This document shows, piece by piece, positions 17,352 to 25,915 of a DNA stretch of 64,000 nt. Each line of letters opens with the position of its first letter. Position 1 is the first letter of the stretch. A model generated the notes under the pieces. That model was not told the origin of the DNA, made no database searches, and worked only from the letters and a program-made list of their open reading frames with translations. The position numbers were made by a program, and so were the translations under genes. The DNA lies in assembly GCA_016719575.1 (NCBI GenBank), contig JADJYV010000009.1, positions 4,823-68,822 on the forward strand. The letters are read 5' to 3'. This DNA comes from Pseudobdellovibrionaceae bacterium (GTDB taxonomy: Bacteria; Bdellovibrionota; Bdellovibrionia; Bdellovibrionales; Bdellovibrionaceae).

Positions 17352-17882
17352 TTAAACCTCAGTCCTTGTTTTCGATTTGTCATGGGAATTCAGAAGATAA
17401 ACTGAAAATAGAAAATGGGCACCCCAAAATATTGAATAAAGCGCAGCGAATTCAATCCGGGCAAAAGCAAGCATTCCAAAGCGTTCTCCAGAGAGGTAAC
17501 TGAGAGGGCCAAATATAGCCCCGACCAAAGCGGCGATCATCCGCTGCTTGGTAAAAAGTGCTGCCATCACGGGTAGGTAGCCAAGATAAAGGAGCCACAG
17601 AGAGATTAGCCAGATTGGCAAAAGGAACGAATTCTCTGAATAAAAAAATGTCACCAGACGAGAGGAGCTCATAGCATAGTCAAATACAAATCCGAAAAAT
17701 GCCAGAAGCAAGGCACGCAGCCAAATTTTCAATGAAAAGTTAAGCTTAACCCATGCATAGATAGCCACAGGAATCACAAGCAATAAAGAGGCTGTACTGA
17801 GTCCCTGCTTTGCTAGCCCTACGCAGGCAAACCAAGCCAGATAAAAGTATGCAAAGTAGAGGATCGATAGCGCTGATTTCAA
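17352..17882 (-). CDS. DUF2878 membrane protein
   Basis: A 176-residue protein with about five hydrophobic helices and FGFVFDYAMSSSRLVTF between them, matching DUF2878. The family is of unknown function and is nearly always encoded beside DUF1365, Cfa-like methyltransferase and FAD oxidoreductase genes, which are all present in this window. It overlaps the preceding gene by 4 bases and abuts the SDR gene. Inner membrane; possibly handles modified fatty acids. Confidence 0.75.
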   Translation of the reverse strand: MKSALSILYFAYFYLAWFACVGLAKQGLSTASLLLVIPVAIYAWVKLNFSLKIWLRALLLAFFGFVFDYAMSSSRLVTFFYSENSFLLPIWLISLWLLYLGYLPVMAALFTKQRMIAALVGAIFGPLSYLSGERFGMLAFARIEFAALYSIFWGAHFLFSVYLLNSHDKSKTRTEV

Positions 17883-18571
17883 GGCCGGCCTTCTTCATAG
17901 GCGATCAAAACTTCTTGGCTTCTATTGTCATCACTGAGGATGTTGGAAAGCCCCTTCCAAGTTGAAATGCTTTTGGTTTTTGTAAAAAAGCCCACTTCAA
18001 TCGGCTGTGACAACCATCGAAAGAGAAAATTCCCAGGGCTGAGTTGGAAATTTTTTTGCTCGGCCGAGGCTTTGTCTTTTACGACCACTTCAAATTTGTA
18101 ATGGTCTGCATTCGCAAGCACCACAAAATTAAATTTGAGTTTGCTTTTGTCGGGGGCGTCGAAGTTCATTTTGATAAAGTTAGTAAAGCCTTGGCCAGCG
18201 ACCATGTTCCCACTCACTTTGAGTTCTTTGGTAATATCAGCTTTGTCTTTTTCTCTTTTTGTCAGTGTAATTTTTTTCTGACTTCTATCATAAATCAGAG
18301 TTTCTGTGATTGCGAATCGGTCATCACTGAATTCGATTTTTGGCAAGAATGGATCTTCCTTAAAGTCAGTTCTCATTCTTGCAAAAACTTTGCCGTCGGG
18401 TTTTTGGTACTCGGTTTGAATAAGCCTATTAAGTCCGTCTTCACTCTTTGTAATTCTGTGTTTTTCGATATAAAGCACAGCGCCGGACTTAAGGTCTTTG
18501 GCCGTGCCAATAAGGTCGAAGGCCTGGGCCGATGAATGCATTGCGAGGAATACTACGGCGATCCATTTCAT
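17879..18571 (-). CDS. Exported protein of the light-responsive cluster
   Basis: A 230-residue protein with a signal peptide (MKWIAVVFLAMHSSAQA). The rest is a beta-rich sequence with alternating charged strands (ALIYDRSQKK-type turns, FNFVVLANADHYKF) and no catalytic motif that I can see. It lies between DUF3833 and DUF2878 genes with 4-base overlaps on both sides, so it belongs to the same operon. A lipid-binding or periplasmic carrier role would fit, but this is only from context. Confidence 0.65.
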   Translation of the reverse strand: MKWIAVVFLAMHSSAQAFDLIGTAKDLKSGAVLYIEKHRITKSEDGLNRLIQTEYQKPDGKVFARMRTDFKEDPFLPKIEFSDDRFAITETLIYDRSQKKITLTKREKDKADITKELKVSGNMVAGQGFTNFIKMNFDAPDKSKLKFNFVVLANADHYKFEVVVKDKASAEQKNFQLSPGNFLFRWLSQPIEVGFFTKTKSISTWKGLSNILSDDNRSQEVLIAYEEGRP

Positions 18572-19113
18572 TGGAGTTTTCCTCTCTTGATAAAGGTGAG
18601 TGTCACTTCACCGAGTGAAACGCCCAGTTTGCTCATTTTAGATTTATTCAACATAATTTGGTCATTCATTAAGTACATCCAATCATCAAAAGTCACATGA
18701 TAGTGGGTGCCATCAACTTCGAGATCGAGGACATATTTCCAGAAGAAGGCATTGCCTGCAACCTCACCGCGGGCCTGGCCGATGACGTCTCCGGCAGTGC
18801 CGGTGTAGGTGTTATCGTCTTGCCGGACGAGTTTCCAGATTCGCTTGCTCTTGGATCCATCTGAGTAATCAAAGCTTTCATCCAAGATTCCCGTGTTGCC
18901 AGCCCAGCTGGCCTTGATGAGCACATGAAAGCGCTTGATGACTTTTCCTGATCGATCTTGGAATATTCCGTAGGCATCAATGTCGCCGTTAAAATATTCC
19001 TCCAGTTTTAAGGTAGGCTTTTCTTTGTCATAGTTTTTAACGGTGACCGAGGAGCAACTGCCCAGGGTCACTACAGAAAGTAGGGAGAGGGTCAGTTTTA
19101 AGAGAGGTTTCAT
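18568..19113 (-). CDS. DUF3833 lipoprotein
   Basis: A 181-residue protein with a lipoprotein signal peptide (LSLLSVVTLGSCSS, lipobox L-G-S-C) followed by a lipocalin-like beta domain. LEEYFNGDIDAYGIFQDRSGKV and FHVLIKASWAGNTGILDESFDYSDG match DUF3833. The family is a constant partner of the CarH/LitR-linked DUF1365-Cfa genes. Membrane-anchored in the periplasm. It is the first gene after the regulator (20-base gap) and overlaps the next gene by 4 bases. Confidence 0.8.
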   Translation of the reverse strand: MKPLLKLTLSLLSVVTLGSCSSVTVKNYDKEKPTLKLEEYFNGDIDAYGIFQDRSGKVIKRFHVLIKASWAGNTGILDESFDYSDGSKSKRIWKLVRQDDNTYTGTAGDVIGQARGEVAGNAFFWKYVLDLEVDGTHYHVTFDDWMYLMNDQIMLNKSKMSKLGVSLGEVTLTFIKRGKLQ

Positions 19114-19133
19114 CGGAACTCCAATCGTGGTGA

Positions 19134-20048
19134 TTAAAATAGAAGTGCGTCAAATTCAGAAAAAGATCCCAGAAGTTTGTGCTCTCTTTGAAGCTTCAAG
19201 GGGTGAGAAAAGACATTTATGCCGCCTAGCAAAAGTTGGATGTTTGGGTCCAAATTTCTGTCGAGAAAATGAATATATTGAAAAAGCTCGTCTTTTGCTC
19301 CTGAGCCTTTAGAATAGGTTGAGGAAACGACGACGTGGGTGGCACCAAAACGAAGGCTTGCTTCGCAGAGGTCCGCCTTCGGAACATTGGGCCCTAGGTA
19401 GAGCTGCCGGATTCCTTTTACAGCAAGAATTGCGGATGCGACCAGGACTCCGATTTCGTGAAAGTCACCCTCTGGAGTTGCCAGCACGATGCGAGACTTC
19501 CTTTTGTGTTTTTTCAATCCCACTGACACCACCTGGTAAAGACTTTCTTTAATCAGAGCAGACATGATGTGTTCTTGGGCGATGCCGAGTTGTTTTTTTT
19601 CGCAGAGGCTGTTCATTTCAGCAATCAGCGGGAGCAGAAAATCGAAAATGAATTTTCTGGGGCCGTGAGATTTTCTTAATTTAATAAACAAGGTTTGGAT
19701 TTTATCCCATTCAAACTGACCAATAAAAGTTAAAATCGCCACGACTTCCCGAGGAATCATAGATTGGGGCGGGGAGATTTCGTTTACGACGGCACTGTTG
19801 GTTAAGGCGACAAGATCTGCTTCATCCAGGCGGGCAATCTTGCCAATGCGGTGTCCGTGCTTGAGCAAATCCATGAGAAGACGAATTTTGAGAATATCAG
19901 TCTTGTCGTACTGCCGCCGTCCCGTTTTGGATCTCCGAGGCAGAAGAGCTTGATGTCGGGTCTCCCAGCCACGCAAGGTAAATTCTGAAACGCCCGTTAA
20001 ATCAATGACTTGACGTAAGCTGTAGTAGGGATTTTCCGACTTTGACAT
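19134..20048 (-). CDS. CarH/LitR-type B12-dependent MerR regulator
   Basis: A 304-residue regulator. Residues 8-75 are a MerR helix-turn-helix (YYSLRQVIDLTGVSEFTLRGWETRH). Residues about 100-175 are the helical bundle that caps cobalamin. Residues about 185-300 are a B12-binding Rossmann domain with the EGDFHEIG motif, where His197 is the lower axial ligand. In light-sensing CarH the bundle has a W-x9-EH motif that packs on adenosylcobalamin; here E159-H160 are kept but the Trp position is Cys149. Adenosylcobalamin-bound tetramers repress in the dark and dissociate in light. The palindrome at 20075-20100 is its likely operator. It heads a minus-strand operon and is divergent from the Cfa operon. 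Confidence 0.85.
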   Translation of the reverse strand: MSKSENPYYSLRQVIDLTGVSEFTLRGWETRHQALLPRRSKTGRRQYDKTDILKIRLLMDLLKHGHRIGKIARLDEADLVALTNSAVVNEISPPQSMIPREVVAILTFIGQFEWDKIQTLFIKLRKSHGPRKFIFDFLLPLIAEMNSLCEKKQLGIAQEHIMSALIKESLYQVVSVGLKKHKRKSRIVLATPEGDFHEIGVLVASAILAVKGIRQLYLGPNVPKADLCEASLRFGATHVVVSSTYSKGSGAKDELFQYIHFLDRNLDPNIQLLLGGINVFSHPLKLQREHKLLGSFSEFDALLF

Positions 20049-20074
20049 GAGATCATGTTAACTCGCCAATTCTT

Positions 20075-20100
20075 TTTTGTATAGAAAATTCTATACAAAA
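20075..20100. promoter_or_regulatory. Perfect palindrome, likely CarH/LitR operator
   Basis: TTTTGTATAGAA-AA-TTCTATACAAAA is a perfect dyad of 12-base arms with a 2-base spacer. It sits centrally in the 78-base gap between the B12-type regulator (minus) and the NTF2-like gene that starts the plus-strand operon. Position and symmetry are what a MerR-family regulator controlling both directions needs. No other perfect copy was noticed in the window. Confidence 0.8.
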
Positions 20101-20126
20101 GAAAAGAGCTTCGATAAGCTGACTCT

Positions 20127-20573
20127 ATGACGAAAGATCGCAGTTCACAGATTCGGGACCTTTATAGGCTTTTTGATGGGAAGAATCTTTCCATTTTAGA
20201 CTCGTATTATGCACCTTCGGTTTCCTTTCAAGATCCGGTTGGACGGATAGAAGGCCTTGAGATGTTAAAGGTTTACTATTCACACGCCTACAAACACGTG
20301 CAAAGTATAGAGTTTATTTTCTCGGATATCTTCCGAGATGCCGACAAGTATTCAGCGTCGTGGGTCATGAATGTTCGGGTCCCTGGCTTGAATTCTGGTA
20401 AGGAATACAGCGTGACCGGAAACTCTGTCATCCACTTTAACGGGAGCGGACTCATTGTATATCATCGCGACTTTTTGGATCTGGGAGAAATGGTTTACGA
20501 AAAAATTCCATTTCAAGGATTTGTCATATCCAAGATTAAGCAAAGATTGAAACCAAAATCGAAATCCAAATAA
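20127..20573 (+). CDS. NTF2/SnoaL-like protein of the light-responsive cluster
   Basis: A 148-residue protein with the NTF2-like cone fold pattern: IRDLYRLFDGKNLSILDSYYAPSVSFQDPVG, GLEMLKVYYSHAYKHV, and three late strands ending with VIYHRDFLDLGEMVYEKIP. Such proteins are found as isomerases, hydratases or lipid-binding partners. It is the first gene of the plus-strand operon, 8 bases before the FAD oxidoreductase gene, matching its usual place in LitR/CarH-linked clusters. Cytoplasmic; substrate unknown. Confidence 0.8.
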   Translation: MTKDRSSQIRDLYRLFDGKNLSILDSYYAPSVSFQDPVGRIEGLEMLKVYYSHAYKHVQSIEFIFSDIFRDADKYSASWVMNVRVPGLNSGKEYSVTGNSVIHFNGSGLIVYHRDFLDLGEMVYEKIPFQGFVISKIKQRLKPKSKSK

Positions 20574-20580
20574 GGTTGAT

Positions 20581-21845
20581 ATGAAAATTGCAGTGATTGG
20601 CTCGGGCATTTCTGGTTTGGTGACGGCCTTTCTGGCGCAAGAAAGCGGCCACGAAGTGCACCTCTTTGAAAAAGGCAATTATTTCGGTGGCCACTCAAAT
20701 ACGATAGAAATCGATGACGGAAAAAGTCGATTTTGGGCTGACACAGGTTTTTTGGTTCACAATCCAAAGACCTATCCGAATTTGATTCAGTTGCTGGAAA
20801 TTTTGTCGGTCAAAACCATTGAGAGTCAAATGACTCTCAGTGTGCAAATTCTGAATGAAAATATTGAGTGGGGCGGTACGGACTTAGGCACTCTATTTGC
20901 GCAAAAATTAAATCTTATCCGGCCCAAATTCTACCGCATGATTTTTGAGCTTTTACGGTTCAATCGGATGGCTCCTCAATTGCTAGTTGGGCTTCAGGGG
21001 GACGCTCGGAAAACACTCGGGGAGTTGCTGACAGAACACCATTTTTCGCAAGAGGTTCGAGATTGGTATCTGGTCCCCATGGCGGCAGCGGTTTGGTCAA
21101 CTCCGGCAAACAAGATTTTGGATTTTCCGGCTTCTACCTTTTTACAGTTTTGCATGAATCATAATCTTTTGCAGGTGGATGGCAGGCCAACTTGGAGAAC
21201 AATAGAAGGTGGTTCGCGAGAGTATGTTCGCAGAATTGTTGATCGGATTGTGCATCGGTATTTGAACGCGAACATCCTTTCCGTACGTCGGGAGTCGGGC
21301 AGAGTAGAGTTGAAGACCGCGGCCGGCGTGTTTTGGTTTGACCGGGTTGTTTTTGCTTCGCATGCGGATCAAACCCGAAAACTGCTGATTGACCAGGACG
21401 CTCAGGAGTCAGAAATTCTTGCGTCGTTCAACTTTCAAAAAATCGTGCCGTTGTACACTCAGATTCAAGTCTGTTGCCACAGCGACAAAAGTTATGGTCC
21501 GCTTGGAATTACGCGTCCTCGCAAGATGCCAACCAAGTCAGCGTAAGCTATTTACTCAATCACTTACAGCATTTGCCGACGCTGATGCCAGTGATAGTGA
21601 CGCTGAATCCTCATAAGGAAATTGCAGCCGAAAAAGTGATCCGTGCGATTGACTATGAACATCCCCTTTTTGACAGCAAAACCATCCTTGCACAAAAGCG
21701 GATTCCAGAGATTCAGGGGCGAGGTGGAGTCTATTATGCGGGGGCTTGGCAGGGGTATGGCTTTCATGAAGATGGCCTCAAGGCAGGACTGCGCGTGGCT
21801 CGGCTGCTCAATTTGAAAATCCCTTGGAGCCCCGTTTATGAATAA
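20581..21845 (+). pseudogene. FAD-dependent amine-oxidase-like protein, frameshifted
   Basis: The first frame (20581-21546) has the FAD-binding MKIAVIGSGISGLVTAFLA and ENIEWGG, PMAAAVWSTP and GGSREYV motifs of the NAD(P)-binding/FAD oxidoreductases that accompany DUF1365 and Cfa proteins. It breaks near 21474-21495. The other frame then gives the rest: LPQRQKLWSAWNYASS, RIPEIQGRGGVYYAGAWQGYGFHEDGL, the usual C-terminus. The family may desaturate or oxidise acyl chains in membrane lipids. Without the break, the protein would have about 420 residues, normal for the family. It overlaps the DUF1365 start by 8 bases. Confidence 0.8.
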
Positions 21846-22560
21846 GTGGTTGTACCTTGGGCATGTCTATCACCGCAGAGAATCAGTGGCAGAGCATCAC
21901 TTCAACAATCGAATTTTTTTTATACGTTTTCCTTTGTCTCAGATTGCGAAACTTAAAAAGCCGTTATTTTCTTTGGACCGTTGGAATGTGCTTAGCTTTT
22001 ATCGCAAGGATCACGGAAATCGTGATGGCTCGGATCTGTGGTCTTGGGCGATTTCTAAGCTCGAGCAGGCGGGGATTCAAGAGCCAATCAGTGAAATTGA
22101 ACTTCAAACGTTTCCGCGAGTTTTTGGTTTTGTGTTCAATCCAGTGAGCTTTTGGTTTTGCTACTCGGGCGCCGAGGTGGCTGCGGTCATTGCGGAGGTG
22201 AACAATACCTTTGGTGGCACCCATTCTTATGTCCTTGCAAAAGGCGACGAGATTCAGAAAAAGGTATTCCATGTTTCGCCGTTCTTTAAGGTGAATGGAG
22301 AATACAGGTTTTCCTTCACAAAGCAGGAAGACCGGTGTGCGGCTTCAATCAATTACTGGCGTGACCATAAGCCCCTGCTTGAGGCTCGTATCCACGGCAA
22401 GGCGACCGATTGGACAACAGTCAATCTTTTTTGGACATGGTTGAGTCATCCTTTGATGACATTCGCAGTGGTCTTTTTGATCCATTGGCATGCTTTGCTT
22501 TTGTACTTTAAAAAAGTACCTTTTTTCGGAAAGAACGGGACTGAGGAGGTTTTCAAATGA
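21838..22560 (+). CDS. DUF1365 protein
   Basis: A 240-residue DUF1365 protein, starting MNKWLYLGHVYHRRESVAEHHFNNRIFF, with the conserved FPRVFGFVFNPVSFWFCY block, AEVNNTFGGTHSYVL and VSPFFKVNGEYRFSF. The family is of unknown chemistry but always travels with the FAD oxidoreductase and the Cfa-like methyltransferase. One C-terminal hydrophobic stretch (LMTFAVVFLIHWHALLLYF) suggests membrane association. It overlaps the next gene by 4 bases. Confidence 0.9.
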   Translation: MNKWLYLGHVYHRRESVAEHHFNNRIFFIRFPLSQIAKLKKPLFSLDRWNVLSFYRKDHGNRDGSDLWSWAISKLEQAGIQEPISEIELQTFPRVFGFVFNPVSFWFCYSGAEVAAVIAEVNNTFGGTHSYVLAKGDEIQKKVFHVSPFFKVNGEYRFSFTKQEDRCAASINYWRDHKPLLEARIHGKATDWTTVNLFWTWLSHPLMTFAVVFLIHWHALLLYFKKVPFFGKNGTEEVFK

Positions 22561-23777
22561 ACTCAACGACCATGATCAATAGATTGAATGTGATCCCGAA
22601 ACAATACGACTCGGATGGGTTGCAACTGATTCTAAATTCTTTACAACGAGTTCAATATGGAGTGATTGAGTTGAGTCTTCCCGGCGGCGAGACGTTGAGA
22701 TTTGCGGGTGCGGATATCGGCCTCATTGCAAAATTTAAAGTTAATGACCTTCGAGTTTTTGATTTGATAATTGAAAGAAGTGATATTGGGTTCGGGGAAG
22801 CCTTTATCCAAGGGCTGTGGGAGACTGACAGTATTTCTAATGTGATCGAATTTGCTGTTCGTAATCGCGAGACATTGGCCGCAGCGATGATCGGGCAGTG
22901 GCATAAGATTTTACTCTATAAGTTTAAACACTTTTTTAATATGAACAGCAAAAAGGGATCAAGAAAGAATATCAAAGCTCACTATGATCTTGGGAATGCT
23001 TTTTATAGGCTTTGGCTGGATAAGACTATGACCTACTCATCAGCTTTTTGGGGAGATCAGCGAGGCCTTTCTCTGGCGGACGCTCAGCTTCAAAAATACG
23101 ATCTGCTTTTGAGTCAGCTCAATGCGAAGCCCGGGGCCCATATTTTGGAAATCGGCTGTGGTTGGGGCGGCTTTGCTGAATTTGCTGCAAAAAAAGGAAT
23201 GAAAGTTACGGGAATTACCATCTCCCAAGAGCAATTTGACTTTGCAACCGAACGTATTCGTCGCCAAGGTCTGCAACACCTGGTGGAGATACAGTTTCTA
23301 GACTACAGAGATTTGCGTGGGCAATTTGATCATGTGATATCGATCGAGATGATCGAGGCCGTTGGCTCTGAGTTTTGGCCAGGGTACTTCAGAAAAATTA
23401 GAGAAGTCCTCAAAGAATCCGGCACGGCAGCCATTCAGAGTATTACAATCAAGGATTCTATTTATGAACAGTATCGCAAGGGCACAGATTTTATTCAACA
23501 ATATGTCTTCCCCGGGGGGCTGTTGCCCTGTGAGCACGAATTGAAGAAAAACGTACGGGCGACCTTCGGCACCGACCCCCAGTTTACGCGCTTTGGTTTA
23601 GACTACGCCAGAACCCTCAGTGACTGGCAGGAGGAGTTTTTGCGCCAGACAGATTCGGTATCGAAGTTAGGCTATTCGAGTGAGTTTCGGCGCCTCTGGA
23701 GATTTTATCTTGGTTACTGCGAAGGCGCCTTTCGTGGGGGTCAAATTAATGTTGTGGCTATGAGTTTTGGGAAATAG
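22557..23777 (+). CDS. Cyclopropane-fatty-acid synthase family methyltransferase
   Basis: A 406-residue Cfa-type enzyme. The N-terminal lipid-binding domain (1-130) is followed by the SAM-dependent methyltransferase domain: NIKAHYDLGNAFYRLWLDKTMTYSSA, HILEIGCGWGGFAEFAA (SAM-binding), GITISQEQF, SIEMIEAVG, and the late YCEGAFRGGQINV. It transfers a methylene or methyl group from S-adenosylmethionine to unsaturated acyl chains in phospholipids. With the FAD protein and DUF1365 it could make cyclopropane or more unusual methylated fatty acids; which one is not predictable. Its 3' end overlaps the convergent HPF-like gene by 20 bases. Confidence 0.9.
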   Translation: MNSTTMINRLNVIPKQYDSDGLQLILNSLQRVQYGVIELSLPGGETLRFAGADIGLIAKFKVNDLRVFDLIIERSDIGFGEAFIQGLWETDSISNVIEFAVRNRETLAAAMIGQWHKILLYKFKHFFNMNSKKGSRKNIKAHYDLGNAFYRLWLDKTMTYSSAFWGDQRGLSLADAQLQKYDLLLSQLNAKPGAHILEIGCGWGGFAEFAAKKGMKVTGITISQEQFDFATERIRRQGLQHLVEIQFLDYRDLRGQFDHVISIEMIEAVGSEFWPGYFRKIREVLKESGTAAIQSITIKDSIYEQYRKGTDFIQQYVFPGGLLPCEHELKKNVRATFGTDPQFTRFGLDYARTLSDWQEEFLRQTDSVSKLGYSSEFRRLWRFYLGYCEGAFRGGQINVVAMSFGK

Positions 23778-24126
23778 CGACAGCACGAGCAATTTGTCTA
23801 GCATTCTTTCTCTCTTTGACTCGGACACGGTCACCAAATCGATTTAGTTTTTCAAGCATGTGGTCAACGACTTCAGCCAAAGCCACATAGAGATTTGAGT
23901 CTGCCTTCTCGACTGTAATACCATTATACCTTCCCCTTGATATATGAAGCTTAACCTTGAAAAGGTCTGGACCAGCTTGCGTTGGGGAATTTTCCATTTC
24001 TAAAGTGACAAGCAGTTTGCTTTCACTCAAATCTGGAAACTTATCTGTTAATGGCTCGATTCTATCTTGTACTGATTTGCGAGCCATTTCGGATTTTTTT
24101 AAATTCTTAAATTTAATTTGAATCAT
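23758..24126 (-). CDS. HPF/RaiA-family ribosome hibernation factor
   Basis: A 122-residue protein beginning IQIKFKNLKKSEMARKSVQDRIEPLTDKFPDL, with VTLEMENSPTQAGPDLFKVKLHISRGRYNGITVEKADSNLYVALAEVVDHMLEKL. This is the beta-alpha-beta-beta-beta-alpha fold and C-terminal lysine/arginine tract of the RaiA/HPF family. These proteins bind the decoding centre of the 30S subunit and silence ribosomes in stationary phase. It is the last gene of an operon with a membrane protein and a baeRF3-like protein (4-base overlaps), which supports a ribosome-related role. Confidence 0.85.
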   Translation of the reverse strand: MIQIKFKNLKKSEMARKSVQDRIEPLTDKFPDLSESKLLVTLEMENSPTQAGPDLFKVKLHISRGRYNGITVEKADSNLYVALAEVVDHMLEKLNRFGDRVRVKERKNARQIARAVAISQNS

Positions 24127-24557
24127 ATAAAACTCCCTTCGGCTGTATGGATTAATTCATTCATCTTTTTGCACTGGGCGCCCTGGCAGGGGTTGGAGTC
24201 CTGTTTAATACACGCCACTTTTAAATTTTCCAAGTTAGCTAGTGCAGGTCGCTCTAGCCAAGGTTGAATGGCTAAGAGAGCCTGAGCTTTGCCCCAGCAA
24301 TTAACGACTTGCAGCTTGGGAAGACCGTTTAGTTCGATCTTCAGGTTTTCAACATGAGCTTGAGCTCTTGGTGATTGAATAGTCTGGGTTACAGATGATG
24401 CTACATAGTTGAGGGCTGAGATTCCAGCCCAAATCATCAGAGCTCCAGTTACTAGAAATCCTCCAATCCCAACCACAGCAATAATCTTAATCTTTTGCAT
24501 GAGTTTGGGTTTTGCTTTTAGCTGATCTAAGAATTCAGAAAGTGTTTTGTGATTCAT
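24123..24557 (-). CDS. Single-pass membrane protein of the HPF operon
   Basis: A 144-residue protein with a basic N-terminal cytoplasmic segment, one transmembrane helix (IIAVVGIGGFLVTGALMIWAGISAL) and a C-terminal part with several cysteines (VVNCWGKAQALL, VACIKQDSNPCQGAQCKKM). The family is not recognised. Four-base overlaps with both neighbours show translational coupling. A possible job is linking the other two proteins to the membrane, which is inference. Confidence 0.55.
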   Translation of the reverse strand: MNHKTLSEFLDQLKAKPKLMQKIKIIAVVGIGGFLVTGALMIWAGISALNYVASSVTQTIQSPRAQAHVENLKIELNGLPKLQVVNCWGKAQALLAIQPWLERPALANLENLKVACIKQDSNPCQGAQCKKMNELIHTAEGSFI

Positions 24558-25696
24558 CCAAACCTCTCTTGAAGAACTTCATGCCTATAGGAGGCTTCTG
24601 TTTTTTCTAATTCTTTATCGTCACCCTCCAAAATCGCCAGAACAGGACGTCCCTTGGGTATTTCGTTTTGTGAGGCAACGATAACTTCACCCCCTTGGCT
24701 CAGAACCATTTGAGCTAAATCATCTAAGATGTCATCGTCTTCGTGGTCGAGGTCAAACGGATGAATAGAAAGTCCTCCAGATTTTTTGTCGATTTTTCCA
24801 AAAATACTAAGTTCATCAGAAACGATGAGCTTTCTGACTCGTCCCTGGACAACAGCCTTAGCAATTTGAAATATATTCTTTCGAGTTCGATTTCCCTCTT
24901 CCGCAAAGCGAAACTCCATCAAAGTCTTTTCTATTTCTGCTTTAGACTCTGCTTTTAAGATTCTTCTAATGGTTGAACAAACATCACTGACATTATTTTT
25001 ATTGAAAAGGTTTGCAACCGAAGTCTTAACTGCTTTCTTGTACTTGAGACTTCGATTTAGACTTACGACCAGTGATTTTTCTCCTGCCAAAAACAGTTTA
25101 GGTTCAGAGATTTTCGTGAGTTGTGAAATCCACTCATTTAACCAAACAAAAGTTTCGTCTTCTAATACCTTTCTTTTTCGAGCTTCCTTAAGGCTGGAAT
25201 AATCACCCACTGAGTATTTATTCTTGAGTGAATCTGGATACAAAATTGAATCGACTAATTTAAGCGAATCCTGGCTTCCCAGATACAAATGAGCTGCGTC
25301 TTTCTCTAGGCCTAACAGTAAAAACTCCTGGTCTGTTTGAAGCCAGCGAAGGAGTGGTTTTATATGAAAACTAGTTGCGACCTGGCATGTTTGTTCAACA
25401 TCAACTGGTACGTTGAGAACTCTGAAAGAATCTTGATTACGAAAGACTCCAATATTACCTTTCATTTGCTTAAAGATTCTTGCATCCATAAGCAGAGAGT
25501 CGAGTGGTTCTAAAAACCTATTCCGCTCTTCAACTGACATGACTGGATCCAGCCACTCATAGGCCTGATGGATCGTTTCTCGAAGCTGAGATTTCAAATC
25601 GACGAGATTACCTCGATTTACTAAGTAAGCAGTCAAATGAACACCATTTGCTGATTCAAGTAATGGTTTTAGGGTCATCTTTTTAGAAACCAACAT
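24554..25696 (-). CDS. baeRF3-like (bacterial/archaeal eRF1-like) protein
   Basis: The ATG at 25696 is chosen because GGAGG lies 6 bases before it; the frame extends ten codons further. The 380-residue product has the layout of the baeRF family 3: an N-terminal domain starting LKPLLESANGVHLTAYLVNRG, then QMKGNIGVFRNQDSFRVLNVP, SFHIKPLLRWLQTDQEFLLLGLEKDAAHLYLG, and a C-terminal part ending EGDDKELEKTEASYRHEVL. baeRF proteins are relatives of the peptide release factor eRF1, proposed from comparative genomics to act in ribosome rescue or hibernation, and some are linked to HPF, as here. Its biochemistry is not established. Confidence 0.65.
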   Translation of the reverse strand: MLVSKKMTLKPLLESANGVHLTAYLVNRGNLVDLKSQLRETIHQAYEWLDPVMSVEERNRFLEPLDSLLMDARIFKQMKGNIGVFRNQDSFRVLNVPVDVEQTCQVATSFHIKPLLRWLQTDQEFLLLGLEKDAAHLYLGSQDSLKLVDSILYPDSLKNKYSVGDYSSLKEARKRKVLEDETFVWLNEWISQLTKISEPKLFLAGEKSLVVSLNRSLKYKKAVKTSVANLFNKNNVSDVCSTIRRILKAESKAEIEKTLMEFRFAEEGNRTRKNIFQIAKAVVQGRVRKLIVSDELSIFGKIDKKSGGLSIHPFDLDHEDDDILDDLAQMVLSQGGEVIVASQNEIPKGRPVLAILEGDDKELEKTEASYRHEVLQERFG

Positions 25697-25915
25697 AAGT
25701 CCTCCGAAGGTTTTAAGTGAGAGCATGATGCTTTCACTTAGTTTACTTTACGGAAAAACGTAAGATTGTTAAAATAGATAAAGAATATCAATTGCACTGC
25801 TAAAAACTATACAACCAAGGGCTAGCTTAAAGCCCATTTATAGCGTTGCAGGTCTGCCCCTCAAAGAGCTTCGGGATCTTATCCTATTTTTTCACTGCAG
25901 TGCCGATAGAGTCGT

